From the NCBI GenBank assembly GCA_017998585.1, contig JAGOCT010000131.1, positions 1 to 5,759 on the forward strand: a stretch of 5,759 nt of DNA, in the 5' to 3' direction. A model generated the notes under the pieces. That model ran no database searches. It was given only the letters and a program-made list of their open reading frames with translations, and was not told where the DNA came from. Shown in pieces: positions 1 through 5,759 of this stretch (position 1 is its first letter; each line of letters starts with the position of its first letter). This DNA comes from Candidatus Cloacimonadota bacterium. Its GTDB lineage: Bacteria > Cloacimonadota > Cloacimonadia > Cloacimonadales > WRIO01. The position numbers and the translations under genes are program-made.

Positions 1-1
1 G

Positions 2-1141
2 TTAAGACAAGCACAGAAAATTGAGTCTTTAGGCACACTTGCCAGTGGTATCGCCCATGATTTTAACAATATTCTGGCAGCGATTATCGGATACGCTGAG
101 ATGGCTTCGAACATTGAAGGAGATGATTTTTCAAAAAAGAAATATATGGATGAAGTTTTAAAAGCCAGCTTAAGAGCAAAAGAATTGATCAGACAAATCC
201 TTACATTTAGCCGTAAAACAGAAACCAGTTTTAAACCGGTTGATTTAGTTGCTGTGATTGAAGAAGTAAACAATTTTTTAAGACCAACACTTCCCTCATC
301 AATTGATTTAGTTTTTAACAATAACAGTGATCATGCAGTAATTCTGGGAGATCATACTCAAATCCATCAGGTGTTCATGAATCTATGCACCAACGCTTAT
401 CAGTCTATGAAATCTAAAAAAGGGAAACTGATAATTGATATTATTAAAACAAAAATCAAAGAAGATGATAGTTTAACTACATTGAGTCCTGGACATTATT
501 ATAAGATCAGTATTAAAGATAATGGTGTGGGTATTAACCCTGATAATCTGGATAAAATATTTGAACCATATTTTACAACGAAAAAATCAGGAGAAGGTAC
601 AGGATTGGGTCTTTCAGTAGTTCTTGGAATCGTCAATACTCACAAGGGAACTATTCGAGTTAAAAGTGAATTGGATAAGGGTTCTGAATTTTCAGTATAT
701 TTGCCAAAACTTGAATTTCATGAGCTTGATAAATGCTCAGTTCCTGTAAATTATATAAAAGGTAATCAAAAAATTCTGCTGGTTGATGATGAAAAATCAA
801 TTGCGTCATTAATTACAGAATTTCTATGTTATCTGGGTTATACTGTTGTATCAACCAGTGATAGTCAGGAAGCATGGGATTTGTTTCAGGATGCTCCAGA
901 TTCATATCATTTACTCATGACAGACATGACAATGCCAAAAATGACAGGAGTTGAACTGATTGAGAAGGTCAGAATTCTCAGACCTGAAATCCCTGTCGTT
1001 TTATCATCTGGTTATCAGGAAACTATAGAAGAAGAACGCATCAATGATTTGAAGAATTTAAAAATTCTTCAAAAACCCTATGAACTTTACCATATATCTT
1101 CATTGCTTAATGAAATTTTTCAATCTGTTCTTTCAGAGTAG
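2..1141 (+). CDS. Hybrid sensor histidine kinase, C-terminal part (5' end outside window)
   Basis: The frame is open from base 2, so the gene begins before the window and its sensor domain is not visible; 379 residues are encoded here. The first methionine (base 101) lies downstream of the phosphoacceptor histidine and is not a plausible start. In order, numbered from base 2: HisKA with the motif GIAHDFNNIL and phospho-His at residue 19 (bases 56-58); HATPase_c with N-box (HQVFMNLCTNAYQS, Asn127 and Asn131), G1 box DNGVGI (from residue 173), F box IFEPYFTT and G2 box GEGTGLGLS; then a receiver domain with the acidic pair VDDE (Asp262/263), phosphoacceptor Asp308 in MTDMTMP, Ser336 in LSSGY and Lys358 in QKPY. 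All catalytic residues are present, so autophosphorylation and transfer to the attached receiver are expected. Partner regulator and signal are unknown. The stop is TAG, and the next gene follows after 79 bp. Confidence 0.95.
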   Translation, partial: LRQAQKIESLGTLASGIAHDFNNILAAIIGYAEMASNIEGDDFSKKKYMDEVLKASLRAKELIRQILTFSRKTETSFKPVDLVAVIEEVNNFLRPTLPSSIDLVFNNNSDHAVILGDHTQIHQVFMNLCTNAYQSMKSKKGKLIIDIIKTKIKEDDSLTTLSPGHYYKISIKDNGVGINPDNLDKIFEPYFTTKKSGEGTGLGLSVVLGIVNTHKGTIRVKSELDKGSEFSVYLPKLEFHELDKCSVPVNYIKGNQKILLVDDEKSIASLITEFLCYLGYTVVSTSDSQEAWDLFQDAPDSYHLLMTDMTMPKMTGVELIEKVRILRPEIPVVLSSGYQETIEEERINDLKNLKILQKPYELYHISSLLNEIFQSVLSE

Positions 1142-1210
1142 GCTTTATTAGCATGATATATAAGTTTTTTATAAATCTGGAAGTTTGTAATACAACAATT
1201 TAACAAGTTT

Positions 1211-1215
1211 GGGAG
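1211..1215 (+). promoter_or_regulatory. Ribosome binding site for the FNT channel gene
   Basis: GGGAG ends five bases before ATG at 1221. This supports 1221 as the start over the in-frame TTG at 1209, which lies upstream of this site and has no such motif ahead of it. Confidence 0.7.
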
Positions 1216-1220
1216 TAATT

Positions 1221-2018
1221 ATGATTTATAACCGACCTCAAAAGATAGCTGAAATATTAGTTGAAAAAATTGGTGTTAAAAAGAGCAAACTCTCAGTTAA
1301 CTATCTGATTCTGATGGGATTTTTAGCCGGTGTATATATTGCAATGGGTGCTCAGCTTGCTACAAAAGTATTGGCATATGTCTCTGATCCTGGTATTGGA
1401 ATGCTACTGAGCGGATCTGTGTTTAGTGTTGGATTGATGCTGATTGTGATTGCTGGAGGAGAACTTTTTACCGGCAATTCTTTGATATTAATGTCTGTTC
1501 TGGCTGGAAAAGTCTCTGTTAAAAGCATGTTAAAAAACTGGTCTATTGTTTATCTGGCTAATTTGATTGGATCCATATTTATGGTTTTTATGATGATAAA
1601 ATCTGGCTTACTTCATCATAATGGGGCTTTAAATCCTGCTGGAGATAAAGCAGTTAATATTGCTTTTATAAAAACCCATCTGTCCTTTTTTCAGATTTTT
1701 ATACGTTCAATTCTTTGTAACTGGCTGGTTTGTCTTGCCGTTTGGTTTTCTCTTGCCGCTCATGATATTTCTGGAAAAATTCTGGGGATATTTTTCCCAA
1801 TTATGATGTTTATTGCTTCGGGGTTTGAACATTGTATTGCCAACATGTATCTTATCCCGATTGGTATGTTATTGAACACGAATCCTTCTGTCAATATTCC
1901 AATAAGTGGGTTGATGAAAAATTTAACTGTTGCGACCATTGGAAACATTATTGGGGGAGCTTTTTTTGTTGCAAGCTTATATTATTATACTTATTATCAA
2001 CATCGTGAGAAGATGTAA
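1221..2018 (+). CDS. Formate/nitrite transporter (FNT) family channel
   Basis: The product is a 265-residue inner-membrane protein, the usual size for the FNT family, whose pentameric channels pass small monovalent anions (formate, nitrite or hydrosulfide). Six hydrophobic segments are visible at about residues 28-52, 62-84, 106-128, 158-182, 186-218 and 236-258. The first family signature appears as GGELFTGN (residues 79-86), with the pore-loop threonine at 84. The second appears as SILCNWLVCLA (163-173), and the conserved GFEHCIANMYLIP follows (201-213), with the central pore histidine at 204. NLTVATIGNIIGG (234-246) is the usual last-helix motif. The Thr/His pair corresponds to the residues known to be important in E. 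coli FocA. Substrate cannot be decided from sequence: FocA-, NirC- and HSC-type members share these motifs. No formate-lyase, nitrite-reductase or sulfite-reductase gene lies in the window. The start is ATG at 1221 on the basis of the GGGAG site; a TTG at 1209 would add four residues. Confidence 0.93.
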   Translation: MIYNRPQKIAEILVEKIGVKKSKLSVNYLILMGFLAGVYIAMGAQLATKVLAYVSDPGIGMLLSGSVFSVGLMLIVIAGGELFTGNSLILMSVLAGKVSVKSMLKNWSIVYLANLIGSIFMVFMMIKSGLLHHNGALNPAGDKAVNIAFIKTHLSFFQIFIRSILCNWLVCLAVWFSLAAHDISGKILGIFFPIMMFIASGFEHCIANMYLIPIGMLLNTNPSVNIPISGLMKNLTVATIGNIIGGAFFVASLYYYTYYQHREKM

Positions 2019-2020
2019 AA

Positions 2021-2038
2021 GAGCAAATTGATTTGTTC
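2021..2038 (+). terminator. Weak hairpin after the FNT channel gene
   Basis: GAGCAAA (2021-2027) pairs with TTTGTTC (2032-2038) around a 4-base loop, giving seven pairs including one G-U. It starts three bases after the channel stop codon. It is AT-rich and no clean U-run follows, so it would be at best a leaky terminator or a transcript-end stabiliser. Part of the transcript may read through into the MutS-like gene, 47 bp downstream. Confidence 0.25.
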
Positions 2039-2065
2039 ATTTAAGATAATATAACAGAGGTTTTT

Positions 2066-3712
2066 ATGATTAGTTTCATGGATAAACAAAGCAGAGATGC
2101 ACTTCAGATCAATTATATACTTGCTAAGATTCAAACTTTTTCAGAACCAGGCGCAAGGTTACATAAAAACTTTAAACCTTTTAGAAAAAATCAAAAATAT
2201 GAATTGCTATCATATTATGAAAAGGTGCAAACATTGATGACTGCCATCAGCAAATATCCGGATCTAATAACAACTCTAGGGTCCTATTTGCATTATTTTC
2301 AATGGATTTTAAAATCAATTGAAGATAGTTCTGAATGTCTTTTAAAAGATGATTATGCACTAGAAATACATGAAATTTTTGAAATTAAACATTTCCTGTA
2401 CTATTATCAAAAAACTGTTCAGTATTTAAAAAAAAGAAATCTAATAACTGTTATTCCCCTGTATGATTTTTCAGACCTTTTTGATTATCTGGATAAAGAA
2501 AAGCAAAATACGCCTTCTTTCTATCTGAGTCCTTCCTATTCTGCAGAGCTTGAAGCGGTTTATTCAAAGATTAAGCAGTTAAAACAATTGATTGAAAATG
2601 AATATTCTCAGCTCAAAAAGCAATTAATCAAGGAATTCAATCTTTATGAATTTAATGATAAATTAACTGTATCCAGATTAAAGACAGACATGATTCAAAA
2701 GTTGAATCAATCTCCACTATTGGCAATTGAGTATGAAAACTTTGCCAATATTACTTATGTTTTGAAAAAATCGGATGTGATTCTGAGCGCTGAACAGGAT
2801 ATCTCTGATCTGAATGAATCTTTATTTGTGGAAGAGAAAAAAGTAAGAATGATGATCTCCCAAAAAATTGGATCTCAGTCAAAAGACCTGATAGTCTCTT
2901 TTCACAGTATTGCCACGCTTGATCTTATGTTGGCAAAAGCTATTTTTGCTCACAATCAAAAAGGTGTTATTCCTATGATTGCTGACCAACCATTTATATA
3001 TGCTAAAAACCTTAAAAATCTGGCTTTAAAAGACGAATTAGAACGCATAGACCTACAGTATCAGCCTGTTGATATTCACTTCAAACAAATTGTAACGGTT
3101 TTAACGGGTGCTAATATGGCAGGGAAAACCTCTATTCTAAAAGGGATAGGACAAGCTTTTGTATTGTTAGTTCAAGGAATCCCCCTTCCTGCAGATAAAG
3201 CGACACTTTTTATCCCTGATTTTATATGTTATTCAGGACCGTTAACTCAGGAACACAGAGCCGATCTTAGCAGTTTTGCACTTGAAGTGGTTGAACTTCA
3301 GAATATGATCGACAAAAAAGGTTATGGACTAATCCTAATGGATGAATTTGCCAGAGGTACTAATCCGGAAGAAGGCACTGCTTTGTCAAAAGCTGTCATT
3401 CATTTTTTTTCAGAGAACTTAAAATCTCATTTTATAACTGCTACTCATTTTAATCCACCGGAGGTTTCAAAGAATACTGAGCATTTCAGACTATTAGGAA
3501 TATCTGAAGCAGATTTTAAAAGCCTGAGAAGTAAAGATAAAGTATGGTTGAAGAATAACTTAAATGAAATTCATAGTCATTTTAATTATCAGATGATACC
3601 TGTTGAAATTGGCAGCCAACCACCAAAAGCCGCTTTTATGATTGCAGAACTCCTGGGATTAGATAATCAAATTTTAGATACCGCCAGGTGTATATTAAAA
3701 AATGAAAAATGA
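2066..3712 (+). CDS. MutS-family ATPase lacking mismatch-recognition domains
   Basis: The 548-residue protein ends in a complete MutS-type ABC ATPase. Walker A is TGANMAGKTS (347-356; MutS proteins usually have TGPNMAGKST), and the signature region is DLSSFALEVVEL (400-411). Walker B with the following loop is LILMDEFARGTNPEEG (422-437; Asp426/Glu427), and the switch histidine is in ATHF (His461). The C-terminal helices (IGSQPPKAAFMIAELLGL, 515-532) also fit the family. Residues about 160-345 look like the MutS core/lever region, with charged helices at 160-190 and SIATLDLMLAKAIF at 281-294. The length is far below MutS1 (over 800 residues): there is no room for domains I and II, the Phe-x-Glu mismatch motif is not seen, and there is no C-terminal Smr nuclease as in MutS2. 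Classical mismatch repair is therefore unlikely. A MutS-like reactivase ATPase (KamC type, for lysine 5,6-aminomutase) is an alternative, without local support. AGAGG (2056-2060) lies five bases before the ATG; a second in-frame ATG is at 2078. The 3' end overlaps the next gene by 11 bp. Confidence 0.9.
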   Translation: MISFMDKQSRDALQINYILAKIQTFSEPGARLHKNFKPFRKNQKYELLSYYEKVQTLMTAISKYPDLITTLGSYLHYFQWILKSIEDSSECLLKDDYALEIHEIFEIKHFLYYYQKTVQYLKKRNLITVIPLYDFSDLFDYLDKEKQNTPSFYLSPSYSAELEAVYSKIKQLKQLIENEYSQLKKQLIKEFNLYEFNDKLTVSRLKTDMIQKLNQSPLLAIEYENFANITYVLKKSDVILSAEQDISDLNESLFVEEKKVRMMISQKIGSQSKDLIVSFHSIATLDLMLAKAIFAHNQKGVIPMIADQPFIYAKNLKNLALKDELERIDLQYQPVDIHFKQIVTVLTGANMAGKTSILKGIGQAFVLLVQGIPLPADKATLFIPDFICYSGPLTQEHRADLSSFALEVVELQNMIDKKGYGLILMDEFARGTNPEEGTALSKAVIHFFSENLKSHFITATHFNPPEVSKNTEHFRLLGISEADFKSLRSKDKVWLKNNLNEIHSHFNYQMIPVEIGSQPPKAAFMIAELLGLDNQILDTARCILKNEK

Positions 3713-4310
3713 TGTCATACTCGAAAAATTCAGAGTAATAAAAACTTTCAATTCAGAGGAATACTATAACAGAGAACTGCTTATATATAAGCTTAATCTG
3801 CCATATATACCTGATATGCTTGAATATAACAGTAATCCCGAATCTGAGAAACAATGGATTATTTTACACCGACTATACGGTCATAATCCTCAGCCAGGTT
3901 CTCTAGATGATTTCCAAAAAGCTCTTTATACACTGATTAGATTTCACAGAGATCTGAAAAACTTTAATCTTTCATTTTCTCATAATGATCCAAATCCGAA
4001 AAATTTCATCATTGAAGATGATAAATGCTATCTGTTTGACTTTTCTGATATCAGCCACAGGGAAGCGGGATATGATATTCTTGCTTTTTTTTTGTTTACT
4101 GTAGATTTTTTGAATGAAGATTGTTTAAAGCAACTGATTGAATTTTATACTTCTCATTTTTCTTTTGATTATCGGATTTGTCTTGCTTTGTATGATAAAA
4201 GTATTTTAGAGTTTGATCAACGCAGAGCATTTTATAAAAATATTAAAACACTTACTAAGACTCAACTTGATAAAAGAGAACTCATTCGTAAGATGATGAT
4301 AAATAAGTGA
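3702..4310 (+). CDS. Small kinase-fold protein (APH/choline-kinase-like)
   Basis: The 202-residue protein carries the catalytic core of the phosphotransferase/kinase fold. The catalytic loop is HNDPNPKN (94-101), matching H-x-D-x(4)-N with catalytic Asp96 and metal-binding Asn101. The DFG-equivalent is LFDFSD (Asp113), followed by AGYDILAFF (122-130), which resembles the gDpayDla segment of aminoglycoside phosphotransferase and choline-kinase relatives. A probable nucleotide-lysine/helix-C pair is Lys14 (FRVIK) and Glu25 (NREL). The N-lobe is very short and no glycine-rich loop precedes Lys14. An in-frame TAA at 3696-3698 lies just before the ATG, so a longer N-terminus is impossible without a sequencing error or frameshift. 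The substrate is unknown; small-molecule, lipopolysaccharide-sugar or protein phosphorylation are all possible. The 11-bp overlap with the MutS-like gene suggests translational coupling. Only a weak AGG (3686-3688) lies upstream of the start. Confidence 0.8.
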   Translation: MKNDVILEKFRVIKTFNSEEYYNRELLIYKLNLPYIPDMLEYNSNPESEKQWIILHRLYGHNPQPGSLDDFQKALYTLIRFHRDLKNFNLSFSHNDPNPKNFIIEDDKCYLFDFSDISHREAGYDILAFFLFTVDFLNEDCLKQLIEFYTSHFSFDYRICLALYDKSILEFDQRRAFYKNIKTLTKTQLDKRELIRKMMINK

Positions 4311-4314
4311 GGTG
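4309..4314 (+). promoter_or_regulatory. Ribosome binding site of the cupin gene, overlapping the upstream stop
   Basis: GAGGTG begins inside the TGA stop (4308-4310) of the kinase-like gene. The spacing from GAGG is three bases to the first ATG (4316) and six to the second (4319), so the second is favoured. Sharing a stop codon with a Shine-Dalgarno sequence is a mark of translational coupling. Confidence 0.65.
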
Positions 4315-4318
4315 AATG

Positions 4319-4690
4319 ATGTTTATAAAAAAATTATCCGATTGTCCAACGATAACAGCGGGGGATAATACAGCATTAAAGGTGATTATACACCCAGATC
4401 ATGATCCTCTAGATATTTCATACAGCTTTGCACATGCAATTGTAAAGCCAGGTGAAACCAGTTATGAACACCTGCTTACTACTTCTGAAACATATTATAT
4501 ACTTCAGGGATCTGGTGTCATGCATATAAATGATGAACATTCTGATGTAAATGCAGAGGACTGTATCTTTATCCCTTCAATGAGCCGACAAAGTATCAGT
4601 AACACTGGTAATCATGATCTGGTTTTTCTATGTATAGTTGAACCAGCATGGAAAGTGGAAAACGAAAAAGTGTTTTATAATAAAAGCTAA
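4319..4690 (+). CDS. Single-domain cupin protein
   Basis: This is a 123-residue cytosolic beta-barrel protein (124 if the ATG at 4316 is used; numbering here is from 4316). Cupin motif 1 is KPGETSYEHLLTTSETYYILQGSG (44-67). It has one histidine (His52) and the glutamate (Glu58), but leucine (Leu54) replaces the second histidine of the usual H-x-H. Cupin motif 2 is EDCIFIPSMSRQSISNTG (81-98), where Gln92 stands in the place of the usual metal-binding histidine. It is followed by DLVFLCIVEPAW (101-112), a tail I recall from a set of small cupins that also carry Gln at this position, so the change may be a family trait rather than decay. Metal binding may be weak, altered or absent, and no reaction can be assigned. 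Position at the end of the MutS-like/kinase-like trio suggests a binding or sensor role in the same process, which is inference. Confidence 0.85.
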   Translation: MFIKKLSDCPTITAGDNTALKVIIHPDHDPLDISYSFAHAIVKPGETSYEHLLTTSETYYILQGSGVMHINDEHSDVNAEDCIFIPSMSRQSISNTGNHDLVFLCIVEPAWKVENEKVFYNKS

Positions 4691-4724
4691 AAAACATGAC
4701 TTCTGATATAATTCATGAAGCCTC

Positions 4725-4736
4725 TGATGATCATCA
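4725..4736. promoter_or_regulatory. Perfect 12-bp palindrome, possible operator
   Basis: TGATGATCATCA is a perfect inverted repeat in the gap between the cupin and HDOD genes, 20 bp upstream of the candidate -35 element. Flanking CTGAT (4724-4728) and ATCAG (4739-4743) also form an offset inverted repeat, and an 8-bp palindrome TTCATGAA lies at 4712-4719. Position and symmetry suit a dimeric regulator, but no known consensus is recognised and an AT-rich intergenic region can produce such repeats by chance. Confidence 0.35.
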
Positions 4737-4756
4737 TAATCAGCAAAACATTTAAC

Positions 4757-4785
4757 TTGCCAAATGCTTTATAATCTTGTATAGT
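4757..4785 (+). promoter_or_regulatory. Candidate sigma70 promoter for the HDOD gene
   Basis: TTGCCA (4757-4762) and TATAGT (4780-4785) are separated by 17 bp and each differs from consensus by one or two bases. Transcription would start near 4792 and leave a leader of under 20 bases to the ATG at 4810, which is short because the Shine-Dalgarno would lie at the very 5' end. A perfect TATAAT at 4770-4775 is an alternative -10 giving a leader of about 28 bases, but it has no good -35 at the right distance. Confidence 0.5.
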
Positions 4786-4792
4786 GATTTTC

Positions 4793-4799
4793 AGAGGAG
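4793..4799 (+). promoter_or_regulatory. Ribosome binding site of the HDOD gene
   Basis: AGAGGAG lies ten bases before ATG at 4810. This favours 4810 over the in-frame TTG at 4777, which is upstream of this site and inside the promoter candidate. Confidence 0.7.
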
Positions 4800-4809
4800 T
4801 AAAAACAGG

Positions 4810-5694
4810 ATGAGAGTAAATGAAAAATTAGATTTTGATACGCTGAGTGATTTGGTAAACAAATCGCCATTGGCCTCTGTCAAAATGCTTTTTTCAGACA
4901 TATTTAAACTTATCTCTAATCCTGATGCGACTGCCAGACAGTTAAAATGTATTATTGAAAGAGATCCTGTTTTAACTATGAAAATTCTGACGCTTGCAAA
5001 CTCAGTATATTATGGGTCTTTTAAAAAAATTAGTGATATTCTGCAGGCAATAGTTTGGCTTGGATTTGATACCGTAGTTCATTTGGTTTTTTTAACCAAG
5101 CTATATGGATTATTTAATGAAAATCCAAAAGAAATAGAGCCTTTTCGAATCAGTTTATGGAAATCATCAATAGCTTCCGCTATTATGGGAAAAGTGATTT
5201 TTCGACGTGAATTCAGTGAATCAGGAAATTTAATATACACGGCAGGTCTTTTACATAACATTGGCGCACTTTTTATATCTTTAGCTAAATCTGATCATTT
5301 CTTTTTTATCAGAGATGAAATGAATAGACAAAAACTTGATGCGGATAGTCTTGAATTGAATCATTATGGAGTTGATCATGCAAATCTAACTTCATTAATA
5401 ATGAAAAGCTGGGGATTTCCAGATTCCCTCGTAAATATTATAAAATACCACCATAATCCTGTCAAATCACCTCTTAGTTGTCGAAAAGAGACTTTATGTC
5501 TGTTTTTATGTGATCAAATCATTCATAAGAAAAAGCTTGGATTCTCTGATTTATATGCGTATAATGACAATAAAACTCAGGCGGTTATCAATTTTCTGGG
5601 TTTACATGAAACGATGCTTTTAGCCGTAATGAATAATGTAAGAGAAGAACTGGAGATGATGGATAAAATGGGTTGGTTTGGTCATGAGTCATAA
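4810..5694 (+). CDS. HDOD-domain signalling protein
   Basis: The 294-residue protein is nearly all one HDOD domain, a relative of the HD phosphohydrolases found in many bacterial signalling proteins and generally without shown enzymatic activity. Family marks include LPxL-like KSPLASVKML (18-27), the helix with IIERDPVLTMKILTLANS (48-65), the YYG/ISDILQAIVWLG segment (67-85), GLLHNIG (146-152), GVDHANLTSLIMKSWGFP (187-204) and IKYHH (211-215). The HD pair is His149-Asn150 rather than His-Asp. The usual histidine of the W-x-H-S helix appears as Ser119 (LWKSS, 116-120), so metal-dependent hydrolysis is unlikely and a scaffold or partner-binding role is more plausible. No receiver, GGDEF or EAL domain is fused. 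The start at 4810 is set by AGAGGAG; TTG at 4777 would add eleven residues. The gene probably has its own promoter and so is separate from the upstream trio. Confidence 0.9.
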   Translation: MRVNEKLDFDTLSDLVNKSPLASVKMLFSDIFKLISNPDATARQLKCIIERDPVLTMKILTLANSVYYGSFKKISDILQAIVWLGFDTVVHLVFLTKLYGLFNENPKEIEPFRISLWKSSIASAIMGKVIFRREFSESGNLIYTAGLLHNIGALFISLAKSDHFFFIRDEMNRQKLDADSLELNHYGVDHANLTSLIMKSWGFPDSLVNIIKYHHNPVKSPLSCRKETLCLFLCDQIIHKKKLGFSDLYAYNDNKTQAVINFLGLHETMLLAVMNNVREELEMMDKMGWFGHES

Positions 5695-5705
5695 GTAAGA
5701 CTCAT
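5684..5705 (+). terminator. Hairpin overlapping the HDOD gene stop, possible terminator
   Basis: ATGAGTC (5684-5690) and GACTCAT (5699-5705) are perfect 7-base complements around an 8-base loop that contains the TAA stop (5692-5694). No U-run follows directly, so this is not a standard intrinsic terminator. It could mark the 3' end of the transcript or be chance. The remaining bases to 5759 hold no gene that I can support. Confidence 0.3.
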
Positions 5706-5759
5706 TATCTAATTGGGGCATAAGGCTCTTTTAAGAAAAATATCCACACATGTTCCATG

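Noticed and set aside
1209..1220. TTG start that would lengthen the FNT channel by four residues
   Set aside because: GGGAG at 1211-1215 is correctly spaced for the ATG at 1221 and would lie inside the coding sequence if TTG were used.
1760..1948. Minus-strand open frame of 62 codons inside the FNT channel gene
   Set aside because: It lies wholly within a well-supported membrane protein gene on the other strand and its product has no recognisable motif; it is a shadow frame.
2066..3712. Calling this gene mutS of the mismatch-repair pathway
   Set aside because: The ATPase is MutS-like, but length and missing N-terminal domains do not fit the repair protein, so the symbol would mislead.
4691..4720. 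Intrinsic terminator after the cupin gene
   Set aside because: Short pairings such as CATGA/TCATG exist but stems are only five bases with long loops and there is no following T-run.
4777..4809. TTG start that would lengthen the HDOD protein by eleven residues
   Set aside because: The extra codons include the AGAGGAG ribosome site and overlap the promoter candidate, and the HDOD domain begins after the ATG at 4810.
5079..5261. Minus-strand open frame of 60 codons inside the HDOD gene
   Set aside because: It is antisense to conserved HDOD motifs and encodes no recognisable protein; it is a shadow frame.
5708..5759. Possible end of a convergent minus-strand gene at the right edge
   Set aside because: Short minus-strand frames run in from the edge and stop near 5708, but at about 16 residues none has a recognisable motif.

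Overview
This is an AT-rich bacterial segment (about one third G+C by eye) with six protein-coding genes, all on the + strand. The first is cut by the left edge. The gene types (a hybrid histidine kinase with an A-H-D-F-N-N phosphoacceptor motif, an FNT-family anion channel, an HDOD protein) and the low G+C suggest a Gram-negative, environmental, possibly anaerobic bacterium, such as a low-GC Desulfobacterota (deltaproteobacterial) lineage. That placement is an inference from gene style. The window has no rRNA or other phylogenetic marker.

Layout: (1) 2-1141, the C-terminal part of a hybrid sensor histidine kinase (HisKA, HATPase_c, receiver). (2) 1221-2018, a formate/nitrite transporter (FNT) family channel, preceded by a 79-bp gap. 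(3) 2066-3712, a MutS-family ATPase with the core/lever and ATPase domains but no room for the mismatch-recognition and connector domains. (4) 3702-4310, a very small kinase-fold (APH/choline-kinase-like) protein overlapping the MutS-like gene by 11 bp. (5) 4319-4690, a one-domain cupin whose Shine-Dalgarno sequence sits on the stop codon of the kinase-like gene. (6) 4810-5694, an HDOD-domain protein after a 119-bp gap holding a perfect 12-bp palindrome and a good sigma70-type promoter. The last 65 bp hold a hairpin overlapping the HDOD stop codon and no gene I can support. There is no RNA gene, CRISPR array, insertion sequence or attachment site that I can see.

How they may work together: the hybrid kinase and the HDOD protein are signalling proteins of common types, and the channel would move a small monovalent anion such as formate or nitrite. 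The most interesting unit is the MutS-like ATPase / mini-kinase / cupin trio. Its overlapping or abutting genes point to one coupled transcript, and the combination does not match a pathway I recognise. A MutS-fold ATPase without mismatch-recognition domains is more likely to remodel a protein or nucleic-acid complex than to do classical mismatch repair. A relation to the MutS-like reactivase ATPase of lysine 5,6-aminomutase is one possibility, but no aminomutase gene lies in this window.
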